Assembly: GCA_022925895.1 (NCBI GenBank)
Contig: JAKSYS010000403.1
Coordinates: 1 to 55,983 of the forward strand
Direction: 5' to 3'
Origin: Fragilaria crotonensis
Lineage: Eukaryota; Bacillariophyta; Fragilariophyceae; Fragilariales; Fragilariaceae
DNA length: 55,983 bases
Position numbers and translations under genes: made by a program. Under the pieces are notes generated by a model. It was not told the origin of the DNA. It saw only the letters and a list, made by a program, of their open reading frames with translations, and ran no database searches. Position 1 is the stretch's first letter, and each line of letters begins with the position of its first letter. Shown here piece after piece: positions 35,165-47,222 of this stretch.

Positions 35165-36530
35165 CACTCAAATGATTTCTTCAAAGTTGAGATACCAAAC
35201 GTGAGAAGTGTGAGAAGCTCAAATCGGAAATACCCAAACTTTCGCAATCGTGAAACTGGTCATAATGCCGCAGTCATTTCCGCATTGTAAATTCTGTATG
35301 CATATGTTCTTTATGACGAGTAGTAGAACTACGGTAGTACCTGGTACCTGGTACTCGGAGTCCTTATCGTTATGTACTATCATACAATTGTACTGCTTTG
35401 CTCCAGTACTATCATAGTACCATTTGAGAATCATGAACGTCATATCATCATCATCATATTCTACTATTGCCAGTTGTGCTATGTTTGCCATGCACGTCGT
35501 CCGGATTAAAGATATTTAGCTCTGGCGGTATATGTGAAAACCTCGTCCAGTTTCTGTCATAGCAATACCTATTCGTGCTTTTGCAGCTCTGTGAACAAAC
35601 ATGGTCACATGTCCCAAACATATATCCGATTGTCTCGGTTAAAAACATACTCCGAGTACATCCGATACCGAAGTTTTGGTTCAACGCAATAATGGTTTCG
35701 TCTGATTTATACTCGGCGTATGCTTAATCATTCTTTCTGGTCACGGACATAGGTCATGGCATCAAGGGTTAGCCTTGAGGACATCCCGGGCACCACATGT
35801 TTCAAAAAACATCAGATAATTTCTAAATTTTTTGCCTGGCTCGTTGTTCCCGGTTATGTCCTGTCGGAAATGGAAAACAGCAGGTAACGTGAACCTGGTC
35901 ATAACGCCGCAGTCATTTCCGCACATGTAAATTCTTCAAATGCGTTTATAATTAATGACGAGTGCTCATAGTCCTTCTCGATAGCTTTCTCGATACTACC
36001 ATTGTGATGGTACTGGAGTACCCCTGCATATGTAACATTATTTCTATTTAAGAAACCGAATCGTCATATCATCATCATGTCGTAGTACTACTACTACAAG
36101 ATTATGGTTGCTACAGAAGTGAATCGGAAGGTCCGGTAAATAAAGTGACTTGGCATCGGTATGCCTCCCTGCCAATGTAGTTCATCACACGTAATATCAC
36201 GACAAGTAACACGATTCTAGCCCGTACGTTACAAAGTACTCTCAACTAAAATTGTGTGTCCATAGTCCATACTCCATACGTCCATACTGGTCATCGTGCG
36301 ACCGATCGTCTGTCTGTCACAGGGATGGACCCGCCGACTACTACCGTCTACTACCAAGTTTCCTTACCGGCAAAAAAGATGTATTTAGCTATGCATACGT
36401 CATAGGGCTGGGTTCACGAGCAGGATTCGCGAGATACAGCTCTACGTGTTATATAGTACCACTTTTTTTTGAGCGCGCGTATTGGAAATAGATTAACTCG
36501 CTGCATCACTTGCTTCTTAATCAATCAACC
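35165..36530. other. Intergenic with a diverged direct repeat
   Basis: No gene is seen. A stretch at about 35250-35460 recurs in diverged form at about 35888-36090. Shared pieces include TGGTCATAA-GCCGCAGTCATT and CGTCATATCATCATCAT. Clusters of GTACCTGGTACC-like motifs lie at 35330-35420. Confidence 0.45.
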
Positions 36531-37045
36531 ATGGCGGTGCCGCTTTCTTCAACCTTGTACTGGGAATCCGGAGATTCCAGAAAGCTCTTTGCTCCAAAAT
36601 TGTTGAATGGCGTGGACTGTGACGTGCGGAAAAATGTTCTTGATTGAATTGAATTGAGAAGCTGGAGAAAATCAATTGTTTCGCTGCTGATTGGAGAGAG
36701 TTATATGTGGATGGCGGCGATCAAGATGATTTGTGTTCAGAACACGAAATCTTTCTTATACGGCACAGGAGCATGTACCTTGCCTGTGCCTTGCGTAGAT
36801 TTGTTAACAAGGTGACCGATAAAGCAAGATGGACTTGGCAGCTATGTATTCTTGAGCACGCCATTATGTTGATGAACGATATTGGGATGGAAACTTACTC
36901 TTATAGGTGGCCATTGGCAAGGTGGCACCGACGATTGGCTTACAGCCCGAAAGACATATTCATTAAGTCTCCAGTTCCAAAGAGTCGGTTGCCTCCAATT
37001 TTTATCGAGAATCTGGCTGGATGCGATACATCAGAAGGTGCGTAA
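36531..37045 (+). pseudogene. Broken ORF, unknown family, possibly transposon-related
   Basis: An ATG at 36531 opens a 38-codon frame (MAVPLSSTLYWESGDSRKLF). It ends at a TGA near 36645, and a second frame continues to 37045 with protein-like sequence (FAADWRELYVDGGDQDD, RWTWQLCILEHAIMLM). The two frames cannot be joined by a single indel because all three frames have a stop between 36640 and 36660. Origin and function are unknown. It lies just before the transposase-like gene and may belong to the same element. Confidence 0.35.
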
Positions 37046-37621
37046 TGGTGAGCTTTCCTTTACATGGCGAGATTTAGGCAGTTAATGGTGATAATATGGT
37101 TGCTTTTAACAATATTATTGTTATAACTGACATTTACATAGGTAAATCATACACGTGTATGGGGCATATGTACTGATGCGTAGCTAGATATCGGCATGTC
37201 TTCTTATTTAATGCAACATTGAAGGTTTGTTCATAAATTTTACATTTTATAGATGCAACATTTGAAAACTTTTGCTGTTCGCTTTGGACATTTGTGATGT
37301 AGTATGGAACATTGGATTGTAATTTTACATTTTATTTTCTTATTTAACGACATGCACCGGCGATTGTGCGCATATTTTACCGCCAATTCTGCCATTTGAT
37401 TTGGATCTTGCGCGCTTTAAAATTTTCCACTGAACGTAAAGTTTAAATGTGTAACCATGCTTTGTACCCACTCAAAATTTCATGTCATTGTTTCACACGA
37501 AGTATGTATCTTGCAAACGTTTTGCTGTTAAGTATTCACTCTTGTAATTGTATTTGTCCAGTCACATAAATGGTTTTTTTCACAATCATCGATTCACTTT
37601 TGACTTTCAAGAACTGCTTTC
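37046..37621. other. Intergenic, AT-rich
   Basis: An AT-rich spacer before the transposase-like ORF. No motif recognised. Confidence 0.4.
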
Positions 37622-40600
37622 ATGTCATCGGTGCCAACTGGTGGTAGTGTTCGTTGTGCATGTTGCAATGCAGCTTTCCATCGACTGTCCAGTCACCTTT
37701 CTTGGAATGCACGTTGTGCCGCTTTCTACGATAGCTTGCCATCAGATATGGTCAACAACGGAGTTCTTGATGACGTGCACAGACCTGATGCTTCAGATTG
37801 CAACGAGGAATGTGATACCGCTGGTGCAGGACAATCAAGAAAAAATTCTAGGCGTGAAACAACAGTTGACAAACCAATTGATGACCATAACAATGAAGGG
37901 TTTGATGACGACTTTGGTATGATGTCTGATGGTGATGTCTCTGTATGTAACAGCAGTGAAGAATCAGAGGATGAGAGCGAGGACAATGAGATCCCTGATG
38001 GGATCATTTTGGACTTGTACGAGGAAATGCAGGAGTTACGATTGAATCCATTCGGTTTGGACAGGTTCTCTGGTGAAGAAAAGGTACATATAGAGTTATT
38101 GCATCTACTGAAGGAACTAAAAGCGCCACTGAAAGCCTTTTCAGGCATTCTCAATTGGGCTGCAAAGGCAAATGGCCAGGGTCACATATTCCATCCCGAC
38201 TGCCAACCTTCTCGCCGCAAGGTTGTCCATAACTTGTATTGTCGGTACAACATGAAGGGATTGATTCCGAAGGAGAAGTTGTTCTACCTCCCTTACTCCA
38301 GGAGGACAGTACCAATGATATATTTCGATGCCAGGGAAGTCTTCGCATCCCTACTCTCCTGCCCTTTGCTGAATCGTGATGAAAACTACCTATTCGATTC
38401 GCCAGAAAAGGATCCTTTCATTGGTCCCCCCAAATCATCGATGATTGGTGACATCAACACAGGACAGTGCTACCGAAAGACATACGAAGCCCTCGTGAAA
38501 AATCCAGATGTCGATATGATTTTACCCACAATCGTGGCCATGGACAAGACACAGGTCGACACTTACGGTAGGCTTCAAATGGAGCCACTGACCATATCCC
38601 ATGGTCTTCTGAAGCACAGTGTTCGTTCGAAGCACACCGCAATGCGAATTCTTGGTTATGTTTGTCATAGCAGCCCTGCACACCAAACCAAGATGCAAGG
38701 CGGTGTTCCTGATACTGTTACACCGCGCCCATACCTGCCTGACGGCAGCGTGATTGCCCGTGTACCCCTGAAACCACTCCCAGGTTTGCCATGGGCAACA
38801 TATTTACTCAACGAGATGCACCTTCAGATTGAGTTCATCCTCGAAGTATCGGGATACCTTGACCTCCAACGTCACGGATTCAAGTGGAATCTCCATTACA
38901 ACGAGAGAGTGTATCCAGTGGTGCTGCACCCTATATTCCCTTCATCATTGGGGATACCGAGGACACGATCGCCTCTGTGGGCATTACACTGCCCGATTTG
39001 AAAAGGTCAAGCAGCTTTGCCGTGTTTGCGAATGCCCCACACGTTTATCAGGGTACTCGAAGGCAAAGTTTAACCACAGGAAACCAGCAGCCATAAACCG
39101 ATTAATCGCTGGTGCCAACTCAGCTGTAAGTCAAGTAGGTGCCACCGCAAACCTGAACGCACTCAAAGACATGTCACAAAACTATCTGCGCAACGGCTTT
39201 GGCAGGGCTCGTTTCGGATCACACAATGAGCGCGGAATTTTGGCGCATGCCCTGGTGAGATGTTGCACCTTGTATCGCTAGGTTGGTTCAAGTACTGCCT
39301 CGAAGCGTTCGCATCCCAAGCGGGGGGCAAAAATTCTGTGGCAGTGAAACGTTATGACGCGCTGTGTGCAAGAATTGGCACACAATTGTCAAGACATAGT
39401 GATCGTGACCTCCCCAGAATGAACTTTCCCAAGGGCTTCTCATCTGGTACAAATCTCATGGGTCACGAGATCACTGGATGCCTCCTGGTGAAGTTGTTTG
39501 CACTTCATACCACCTCATTCAAGAACATATTCCCGACCAAGAAGAAGCCCCCCAAGAAGGTGATGGCGAAGCACACGAAGGTGAACCACATGAAGCCCAA
39601 GGCGAAGAAGGCGGGGCCAGAAGGCAAGGCAAAGAAGAAGAAGGCGAAGAGCAAGGCAACGAAGAGCATCCCCACCCATCCCGATCACAATCTCCGCTTC
39701 GAATGCCATGTATCGGATTGGATATTGGCCGTGTCGTCACTCCTCCAGTGGCACCAGTGGATGAAGCAACCGGAAATGCCAAGGCATCAAGTCGTGAAGT
39801 CCAAATACGCAGTCCAGTGGCTCATGCGCAATGTTGCAAACATCTGTCCTCGACAAACTGGAATGGGAAACAACACGATCAAGAATCATCTGGTGTTACA
39901 CATTTGCGAAGATATTTTGGACCATGGTGTGCCCGAGAATGTGAACAGTGCCTACGCTGAATCTGCTCACATACCACTTTCCAAGATGACAGCCCGGAAC
40001 ACACAAAAAAGGGCGAAGACTTTCACGAAGCAAGCGGCAGAACGATATGTAGAGAACCTCGCCATTTCGTCAGCAGTTTATGACATGGAATGCGACCACG
40101 CCAGCATGGCGAGGGAAGGTCAGCAGCGGCAGAGGACAGCAACACATCAGCAGATAAGTGGAAGCTTGGCGGCCGGAGGTTCACGATCTCATGGCCTCTT
40201 GGCGATGCACGTCCATCATTCCAGTGGTTTCGCAAGTATCCAGGGATCATCCCCATGGAGACTCCCTGCAGGGAAGGCAATGCATTACCTTGCAACGTAT
40301 TGTTTGCCCCATACAGGGATGGGGAGCTTCGGTGTAGCACAGAGTTCATCTCCGCTGAGGGACACAAATACAGGGCCCATCCAAGCATCTATGACGGTCA
40401 ACCATGGCATGACCACGCCATGGTCGAGTGGCCAAACTATAAGTATCCCCATCCCTCCCAGCCTTCATCCACACGTTCATTGACTTGCGAGACCTGCCTC
40501 CGATCACGAGGATCAACATCCCCGAAGTTGGACAAGAACCCATTAAAGCTGGCGTGTATGCACTGGTGCACTCATTCCTTGCCATCGACGAGGAAAACAC

Positions 40601-41060
40601 CAGAATGGACAGCAACACCATGATTGGGCGTTACAAGATGTGGTACCACGATGAAGAAGCAACATACCCGATTTTATATCTGATCGACGTCAGAAACATC
40701 GTGGGACCAACGATTGGAATTCGCGATGTTGACCCCACTGTTCGTGAACAAGACGAGTCTTTCCTCTTCCTCTTCCTAAGGAAAGAAGAGTGGGCATCAG
40801 CGTGGGACACCATGATCACAAGCTGCCACAAAGACAGGCATAAACCAACTTTTGAGAAGGATTACGAAGTGAAGGTTCGTAATGAAAGAGATGGTGATCA
40901 TGATGAAGACGAGGATAATGATGAAGACGAGGATGATGATGAAGATCAGGATGACAACGACGATGATGAAGGTGATGATGAGTCGGATGACGACGACGAA
41001 TCCGAAGTTGATATTGTTGCCATCAGGTCACATGAAACACGGAAGAAACAGCGAAGGTAG
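37622..41060 (+). CDS. Plavaka-like transposase (frame broken several times)
   Basis: A single long protein of about 1150 residues is spread over four or more frames. The N-terminus has a C2HC-type zinc-finger-like motif (CACCNAAFHRLSSHLSWNARC region), common at the start of Plavaka-like transposases. Later come MDKTQVDTYG with EPLTISHG (candidate first catalytic Asp), IIGDTE, CRVCECPTRLSGY, ACPGEMLHLVSLG and VNSAYAESAHIPLSKMTARNTQKR, in the order expected for the Plavaka (CACTA-related) group. The tail, 40885-41020, is almost pure Asp/Glu, followed by a Lys/Arg end. I locate lost bases at CCC 38929-38931, GG 38961-38962, TTTT 39238-39241 and GG near 40119; a further shift lies near 40450-40490. 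It could be a decayed element, but the indels match those in ordinary genes here. The family call is from motif memory and is moderate. Confidence 0.55.
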
Positions 41061-41086
41061 ATGTCATCTTTGCTATTAAAGTGTTT

Positions 41087-43557
41087 TCACCGGATCATCT
41101 TCGGAATTCGGTATGTAGTAGCATGGGGACTTTCCACAGGCAACAAGGGTTCAGTAAACTTCGGCACCACACCACCATCATCCTCATCATCATCATCGTC
41201 ATTATCGTCAGCAGCCTCATAAGCAACATGAGAATGCCTCCGCCGCGATCTCTTCCTAACTTTCTGTCGTCTCCTCCTCTTCTTGGCACTTGTCGCTGGC
41301 ATGCTTGACTCTTCCAAGTCACCACTGGCAATGGCAGCAGCTGCAGGATTGGGGCGTTCAGGACGATCCACAGCCATAGCAGCAGACATCTTCCTCCCGG
41401 CGTCAACCACTCTTTCCTTTGCCGCAGTAAACGTCCCATACAGATGATTCTCCGTATGTCGCACACTTCCAGCCCAATCACCAGCGGCCCCTTCAACAGG
41501 GGGACCATCCGGTTCCGACACCGACGTACAGTGTCGGATATCTCGACCATCCCAGCTTACGGCAACTCCGTTCGTGATCTTGATAGCAAGGCCAGCAAAG
41601 GGGACCCAGGTCGAGTTGGGACCAGGACGACGTCCATGGATGTTGGGCATCACAAGATACCAGTTCGTTCCCTTTCCAGGAATGTCTTCCAAAAACTGAC
41701 TGTAACCTTGAGAGGCATCGTTGAAGTCATAATGAGAAGCGTTTCCCAGGTCGACACTCGTGTCGACAGTGTATCCAACTCGCCGTCCACCCTCACCATC
41801 CATCGGCACCACAGGATGGAGACCACAATTCCCCTCAGTGTCGCGGATCACAGCATATACCTGAGGAAAGGCACACCTCCCAATCACTGCGAGGGAGACG
41901 ACCATTTCCCTAAGGAGAGCCTCACCCACAGCCTCATTTGCCTTGTATGCGCTTGTGGTGACACCATCCAAGTGCACATGAGTTCCAATCGCATGCATGG
42001 TGCCGTAATCACCAGCATTGGACCTCGCTGCACCCTTCTTCTTTGCAAGTCTCAAGGCCTTATTATGCTTTGTAATACAAGCCATCGCATCCAAAAGATC
42101 CTCACCCCCATCGTCAGTCAGGAAGTTGACATTCCTCACCATGATGACCGACTGCCGATTCCTCTGCTGACCAAGGCAAGGTAGGTCCACCATGATGTCG
42201 ACAAAGTGTTCAGATGCCGGATCGATGATCCAGCACGTGTCCGGCAGACGATAGTGATGACACCCCTCGGCATAGTGACGCCCGTCCCGCCTTGCACTGT
42301 TCGCAACTGCAAGGCGTTGGTTGTATTCTACCGCCAGATATTCCCGTGGGATGTCGGGATGCCATGAACCATCGAAGACATCAGGTGCCATCTTCGGGCC
42401 GTCGCTGTCCCGACATTGTTCCACCCTGTAGACAACCCGATTCTGCTGCAAATCCTTCGTGAGGTTCAAGGAAATTCGCCATGCCGAAACACGGTCAACG
42501 AATTCGTCAAATCGCCCACATGAATAGCCACGGTACTCCAGGTACCGAAATTGTTTTGGTTCTTCCATATGAAATCGCTTGACATACCCTCCCTTGCCGA
42601 AGGTGTACGACACCTTCCCATTACTGTCGGTGCTCCTCTCAAGGCGAAGCCAGCTCATGTCCAGGGCCACATGTGTTTTAGCCACACCGACATCCTCCTT
42701 GCGACGCTCTCTGGCACAGTAGAAAACGCCACATTGAGGCAAGAAGAGTATCATGGTGCGAAACTTGAAATCATTCTTATCATCAAGATCGTCTTCATGG
42801 TATGATCTGACCAACAGGACATCATCTTCACCCCCCACCACCGATGAAGCAGCCTTCTTTGTTGGAAGCTCGGCACTTGGTTCGGTTTTCATCAAAGGCG
42901 ATCTATTGAGGATGACATCCATGACGTAGATCTCGCTGAGGAAGCATGACTCCATCCCAGAGAATGGGAACATGTCAGCCGCGCATTGTAGTTGGTGTAC
43001 GAAGTCGCATCCGTATGCAGCGGCTATCCAAGCAACGTTAGTGTTGCATACCTTTCGCGTCGTTCCAGCCAGGGGACACGGAGATGTCTCCTTCCCAGTC
43101 GCGAAGGCATGATAGCGCTCCTTGAAGTGAGCTCTATCCTCAGGAGGCACCGCCATCGACAGCAATAGCATAGCTTGTCTCTGCGACGGCAGGAATTTGC
43201 GCTCCGGTCGATTCGGCAAGCATGGACCGTCATAGCCACCAACATCGCCTTCATTATCGCTATCGCCATCAACGTCAAACAACAAGTCATCATCCTGATC
43301 GCTATCGCTATCAACCTCAAATACCAAGTCATCATCCTCCTTTCCATTATTCCCATCAGCGTGGATGTCATCCTGGCCATTGTGACAAACGCCATTTTGC
43401 CGTCAGTCGCACAAGACGATGATCGCTTCTCCTTCGCTGACGCCCCAAGGTTTCGCAAGCCTGTCGCACAAGACGACGTTCGCTTCTTATTAGCTATACT
43501 GCGCTTATTACGTCGACTGGACGACATAAAGTTCTCGTCTTGCTCCTTCGTAGGCAT
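41087..43557 (-). CDS. Unknown protein convergent with the transposase (one frame break)
   Basis: A product of about 823 residues is read from the ATG at 43557, with one base apparently lost at TTTT 43395-43398. The N-terminus is Ser/Arg/Lys-rich and contains a repeated SSCAT motif. An Asp-rich block (DSDSDQDDDL) follows, then a globular region of about 500 residues with many aromatic residues and Cys (for example FLPQCGVFYCARERR). The C-terminus is very basic (KKRRRRQKVRKRSRRRH) and then acidic (DDNDDDDDEDD). The gene ends only 26 bp from the end of the transposase gene, on the other strand, suggesting that both belong to one element. I do not recognise a family; a DNA-binding accessory protein is a guess. 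Confidence 0.5.
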
Positions 43558-43985
43558 CGTTCAACCCACTGGATGGCAGGGCACGACGTCAACTACAAAA
43601 GAACGACAAGAGAACGTTCACGCCGCGACAGTAGACAAAACCAGCGATCCTGTTCTCGTGTTGCTCCTTCGCAGGCGTCGTTCAACCCACTGGATGGCAG
43701 GGAACGACGTCAACTACGAAAGAACAAAAGAGAACGTTCACGCCGCGACAGTCGACAACAACAGCGATACCAGCGACAATCAACAACAATGCCATTGCCA
43801 AGACAATAACTGTGTCTTTGTGTGAGGCAATAACACGTGCATCGTCAACCCACTGGATGGCAACGACGTCAACTACAAAGAACGAAAGAGAACGTTCACG
43901 CCGCGACAGACAAAACCAGCGATATCGAAGGATGGCAGAACGATAACTACGAAAGAACTTCACGCACAGTCGACAACAACAGCGA
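43538..43985. repeat. Tandem repeats upstream of the convergent protein gene
   Basis: Four copies, increasingly degraded, of a unit starting (G)TTCAACCCACTGGATGG begin near 43559, 43680, 43843 and 43931; the first two are 121 bp apart. Each carries GAACGTTCACGC(CG)CGACAG. They lie at the 5' side of the minus-strand gene and overlap its first codons. Confidence 0.65.
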
Positions 43986-44011
43986 TACCAGACACAATCA
44001 ACAACAATAAC

Positions 44012-44305
44012 TTGCCATTGCCAAGAAAAGCAATAACAAACGGTGTGTTGTTGTCGTCGAATTGGAGTGAATTTATTCTACGAACAAATGGCGTAGAAAA
44101 CATACCGCATTGCAGATGCGAAATACATGTATCCGAAAAGGGAAAATGCGAACTGACTTTACTATGCATTTTACAGTGGAAAGCTATCCCAGGATTAACC
44201 TGGGACTTCAATGCAGAAACGATTGAAAAATCTATTTCTAAATGTCTTCAAGCTGCTTACAACAAAGCACTGTACAAAACATACCGCAGAAATTTTTATT
44301 CATGA
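44012..44305 (+). other. Orphan open frame without ATG
   Basis: This is a 97-codon frame with protein-like composition (GVENIPHCRCEIHVSEKGKC, WKAIPGLTWDFNAETIEK). It has no ATG and follows the tandem repeats. It may be an exon or a fragment of a transposon gene. Not recognised. Confidence 0.2.
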
Positions 44306-44630
44306 TACTTAGCGAGGACCACACCTGTCCAGCGCACATAAGTACTGATACGGTTAGTTTATATAAATATTCGCATTTGAATAGTATATTATAAACATTT
44401 GAGCACCATCATAATACTTAGCGAGTTACACACATGTCCATTGCACACAAGTACTGGTATAGTGCTTTTATATAAGAACAAGGATACGAATAGTATAAAC
44501 ACACACATGAGCACAGTGATTACATTTAAGGAGAAACACATGTCCAACGCACACATGCACTGGTAGAGTGCATTTATATATATATCGCACTATTAAATTG
44601 TTAATTTGTATATATATATCAACACACATG
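44299..44630. repeat. Three degenerate 110-bp tandem repeats
   Basis: Units at about 44299-44411, 44412-44520 and 44521-44630 share ATACTTAGCGAG, CACACATGTCCA-GCACAC, AGTACTGGTATAGTG and ACACACATGAGCAC pieces. They lie between the two divergent flanking genes of the transposon-like block and are AT-rich. Confidence 0.6.
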
Positions 44631-45136
44631 TCAAATGTACAAGTTCATTAGTATTAAAATCATAGTCTCTGTTACTCTATGCGTAATATGAGGACGTTGA
44701 TTCGAGTGTCGAAGTGCACGTGCACTTCAACGCACGCACACGCGTAGATACAGTACCAGAGCGAAGTCCTGCCTTGCATCGTGAGGAACACCCAAATATT
44801 GAAAACGACTGACCATGCCCTATACGCTTAAACTGAACCGTATATTCTTACATAGAAGCCATATTGCTGTTACACGAGCAATATCTCGTTTATTCAAACG
44901 ATGCACATGCATTTTTAAAGCATTCAACTACACTTTTGAGTATACAATACATACGTATGCACATTTGAGGGGGTTCGCATTCACTGTTTGAATGGGACTT
45001 TGCCACAATAATTTGTGCAGCAAACACCATTATTGATACCATAGAATCGCAAAACAGAAAAGGAACAAACACAACTCATCGCTCTTCTGCTTCTCTAGTT
45101 GTTTTCATTGGCTTCACTTGAGTTGTTGGACAAACC
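44631..45136. other. Intergenic
   Basis: No gene is seen. It includes a CACGTGCAC motif near 44716 and is the upstream region of the plus-strand acidic/basic protein. Confidence 0.35.
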
Positions 45137-46871
45137 ATGACAGGCTCACCACGAACAAGGTCAACAGGACAAGTGAGAAAGTCTCCACGACGGAACAACG
45201 TCGGACAGAAGACGGGAAAGGTAAGGAAAAGTACTAGTGTAGCGAGAAGAAAGTCGACTGGGAAAAGAATTGCGACCAAACCTGCCCCAAAAATTGACGT
45301 TGCCAGCGACGACGTCGACAGCAATGATGAAGTGGAGGAGGTGGACAATAATCGTGATCAACGAAGGCAGAAAACTAAAGTCTCATCGAACGATGTGGAC
45401 GATGTTCTTGAACAACCAAGGAAGTTAACACTCGTGTCGTCAAGGGAAGGAGCCGTGAAAAGGAAGAAGATGACAGGAAAAGCCAGAAAACCAGTGAGAG
45501 CGCCCAAGTTACACAAATCATCATCATCGTCATCATCTTACGAAAATGAATCTGACCCGAGCGATGACGATGATGGAAATCTTTTTGCAGGCCGCGTCGT
45601 TCCGAACCCTACAATTGCAGCCGTAGTAGAGGTTTTGGAGGATGATGATGATGATGATGATGATTGCGCAGATAAGAAAGAAGCAGGTGACGCCGATGAA
45701 GAAGATGACGAAGAGACTCCTCCGCAACGCTCAAAGATACAGAGGAGACTTGATGACGAGGATGTGGAGGATGAGGACAGAGAAGATGACTATGCGAGTG
45801 CAACAAGCCACGAAGAGACTCCTCCGCGACGCTCAAAGATACAGAGGAGACTTTATGACGAGGATGTGGAGGATGAGGACAGGAACAATCGCGCAAGTTC
45901 GACTAGTACACTAAGCATGCAACGCAAGAGTTCCGGGAGGAAAGAAAATGGTGAGTCCGCTGTTGTGAACCTTGACGTACCAATTCGTGGCATGTCCAAA
46001 AGTGAATCGAGGAGGAATCAGCAAGAGTATGCGACACAACGGGTTAAGGCATTCGTTACATCAAAGGTGTTTCGAAAAATTAAATTTATAAGCAATGATG
46101 ACATGTTACGAGAGGCGATGGATTGGGTGATGAGGCATGAAAAGGTCCCACAGGACAAGCGCTTGATGTATCGGGTGGTTTACGAAAGTGTCTTCAATGA
46201 GTCGTTGAATGCAAAGAGGAGTACATGCGAGACGGCGGGAAAGAAGATTGTGGTGGAGGAAACGATGCCCAAATTCCAAGAGAAGGGCAAGGAATTGTTC
46301 ACCATCGAGGAGTTGTGTACGCTCAGGCGGGCAAAAACCGAACGTGAAAAGGAGGCTGCGTTTTGGTTCTTTGGCGAATTCTTGTCCTGTGTGGTTGGAA
46401 AACGAGTGTGGAATGTTCAAAAGCAATATCAACTGATCTCACAGGCAACGATGACGGGTAGCAGTGACAAGCTGGTCACAGTAAGCGACGAGGCATTTGC
46501 TCTACTAATGTACGAGAATTACCAAGATAAGTGGACGAAACAGGGTAGTGCACAGGCAGGACAATCGGAGCAAAGCGGAAAGAAAGTAATTCGGGAAAGT
46601 ATACCGTTCAGAATAGTGGGACCTGCAAATATGGCGGATGGAGTCATGCCGGCATGAGGCGCTTTAATGAGCTGTACGACTTGGTTGTTGAGGACAGGGC
46701 TTGCCCGCAGGCTGCTGCAGTGGAAAGGAGTTCCTAAACTATTGCATTAAAGAGGGAAACAGGAAGAAGGTAGGAGGGAGAATAAGTGATGAACCGACTG
46801 CCGTTGAAGGGTCAGCCAGCATGTTGCAACCACGCTATATTCGAGCGGCGTGGGATTTGAATGATGAGTAG
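45137..46871 (+). CDS. Unknown acidic/basic nuclear-type protein (two frame breaks)
   Basis: The ATG at 45137 opens a frame that stops at 46657. Two apparent one-base losses, at AAA 46627-46629 and GG 46727-46728, allow it to continue to a TAG at 46869-46871, about 578 residues. The N-terminal half is low complexity: Lys/Arg/Ser-rich, then Asp-rich. It carries a direct repeat of EETPP-RSKIQRRL-DEDVEDEDR (45711-45782 and 45813-45884). The C-terminal half is ordered, with RRFNELYDLVVEDRA and EREFLNYCIKEGNRKK near the end. The basic/acidic start fits a nuclear protein. Probably part of the transposon-like block, but I know no family. Confidence 0.5.
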
Positions 46872-47222
46872 TGAACATTTTTACTAAATTAGTATATTTC
46901 GACACCGCCATTGATGAGTTACTAGTCCCTACAAACATTGGAACCCCAACAATACATTGCTTAGGAGAAAAAAACCAATGGCGACTTCATAACATTCAAT
47001 CCAACTTTGAATTTACATACATGCAATATAATGTCCGATGCGATACAACTAATGGCGAGAAACACACAATGTATTAAGTGACAATCAACAATAATTGTGA
47101 TTAATATGTTCAATACATACGTTTAACGGTGACAACATAAGATATATGGGGAATGTAACCATTTACATGTGACTTCCAAGAACTAATGAACAGTATTGTG
47201 TGTCTTCTCAACATTTAATTGT
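46872..47222. other. Intergenic, AT-rich
   Basis: An AT-rich spacer between the transposon-like block and the gag remnant. No long terminal repeat is apparent on this side. Confidence 0.35.

Noticed and set aside
43538-43985. CRISPR-like array
   Set aside because: The repeats are long (about 120 bp), degrade along the array and lack regular short spacers, and the DNA is eukaryotic.
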